Of a stretch of DNA of 5,019 nt, positions 4,736-5,019 are shown piece after piece. Every line of letters starts with the position of its first letter. The first letter of the stretch is position 1. Location of the stretch: NCBI GenBank assembly GCA_964600165.1, contig CAZRIP010000163.1:1-5019 (forward strand). The letters are read 5' to 3'. This DNA is from CAZRIP01 sp964600165. GTDB lineage: Bacteria; Elusimicrobiota; Elusimicrobia; UBA1565; UBA9628. Below the pieces are notes generated by a model, which had not been told where the DNA came from, did no database searches, and was given only the letters and a program-made list of their open reading frames with translations. The position numbers were made by a program, and so were the translations under genes.

Positions 4736-5019
4736 ATGTCTAGGAAAAAAATTACGGTGGTGGGCGCCGGCAACGTCGGCGCGACGCTCGTGCAGCGGCT
4801 GGCCGAGATGGAGTTGGGAGACGTCGTCGTCGTCGACATCCCCGCGACGGGCGACATGCCCGCGGGCAAGGCTCTCGACTTGATGGAGTCCGGGCCGATC
4901 TACGGCTACGACTCGCGCGTGACGGGCGTCACGAGCTACGAGGCGACGAAGGGCTCCGACGTCGTCGTCATCACCGCCGGCATCCCGCGCAAGCCCGGCA
5001 TGAGCCGCGACGATCTTCT
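4736..5019 (+). CDS. mdh: Malate dehydrogenase (3' end beyond the window)
   Basis: The frame begins at ATG 4736 and is still open at the window end; 94 full codons are visible of an expected total of about 310. The N-terminal NAD-binding fold has the glycine motif GAGNVGAT (10-17) and D34 at the end of strand two (VVVVDI), which prefers NAD over NADP. Then come GKALDLMESGPI (44-55) and TAGIPRKPGMSRDDL (80-94). R85 in IPRKPG sits at the LDH/MDH specificity position (Gln102 in lactate dehydrogenase numbering); Arg there means malate/oxaloacetate. R91 matches the mobile-loop Arg109. This is the LDH-like MDH class (MDH type 3), which works with succinyl-CoA-derived C4 acids in the TCA cycle. It follows 30 bp after the metallopeptidase-like gene and may be co-transcribed, or may have its own promoter further upstream. 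Confidence 0.93.
   Translation, partial: MSRKKITVVGAGNVGATLVQRLAEMELGDVVVVDIPATGDMPAGKALDLMESGPIYGYDSRVTGVTSYEATKGSDVVVITAGIPRKPGMSRDDL

Overview
This is a GC-rich (roughly 65-70% G+C in the main genes) bacterial window. It carries most of a methylmalonyl-CoA (propionyl-CoA to succinyl-CoA) gene cluster. All genes but one read on the + strand and are packed with overlaps, which is typical of an operon. The phylum cannot be fixed from this sequence. The methylmalonyl-CoA mutase B12 domain is a stand-alone small subunit, an HD-GYP-type tail lies upstream, and a malate dehydrogenase lies downstream. That fits several high-GC lineages, for example deltaproteobacteria-like or Elusimicrobiota-like bacteria, but this is only a guess.

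Layout. (1) 1-185: C-terminal end of a protein resembling an HD-GYP domain. (2) 197-619: cobalamin-binding small subunit of methylmalonyl-CoA mutase. (3) 585-1526: MeaB/ArgK-type G3E GTPase, the mutase chaperone, overlapping the previous gene by 35 bp. (4) 1516-1845, minus strand: a small XRE/HTH regulator. It is preceded by three tandem 18-bp palindromic repeats (1860-1913) that look like its operator array and that contain a perfect TATAAT -10 box for the regulator. From about 1681 to 1980 the base composition falls to about 54% G+C. (5) 1998-2399: methylmalonyl-CoA epimerase. (6) 2392-3969: carboxyltransferase (beta) subunit of an acyl-CoA carboxylase of the propionyl-CoA type. (7) 3950-4705: a predicted exported protein with a HEAQH zinc-protease-like motif and six cysteines, not assignable to a named family. 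(8) 4736 to the window end: N-terminal part of malate dehydrogenase.

How they fit together. The carboxylase makes (S)-methylmalonyl-CoA, the epimerase converts it to the (R) form, and the B12 mutase, loaded and protected by MeaB, turns it into succinyl-CoA. Malate dehydrogenase acts further along the same route to oxaloacetate; the route could also run in reverse towards propionate. The mutase large (catalytic) subunit and the biotin carboxylase/biotin carrier subunits are not in the window and must be encoded elsewhere.

The parts not explained by this pathway are the inverted regulator with its operator array, which splits the cluster into mcmA2-meaB and mce-pccB halves, and the exported metallopeptidase-like gene between pccB and mdh.
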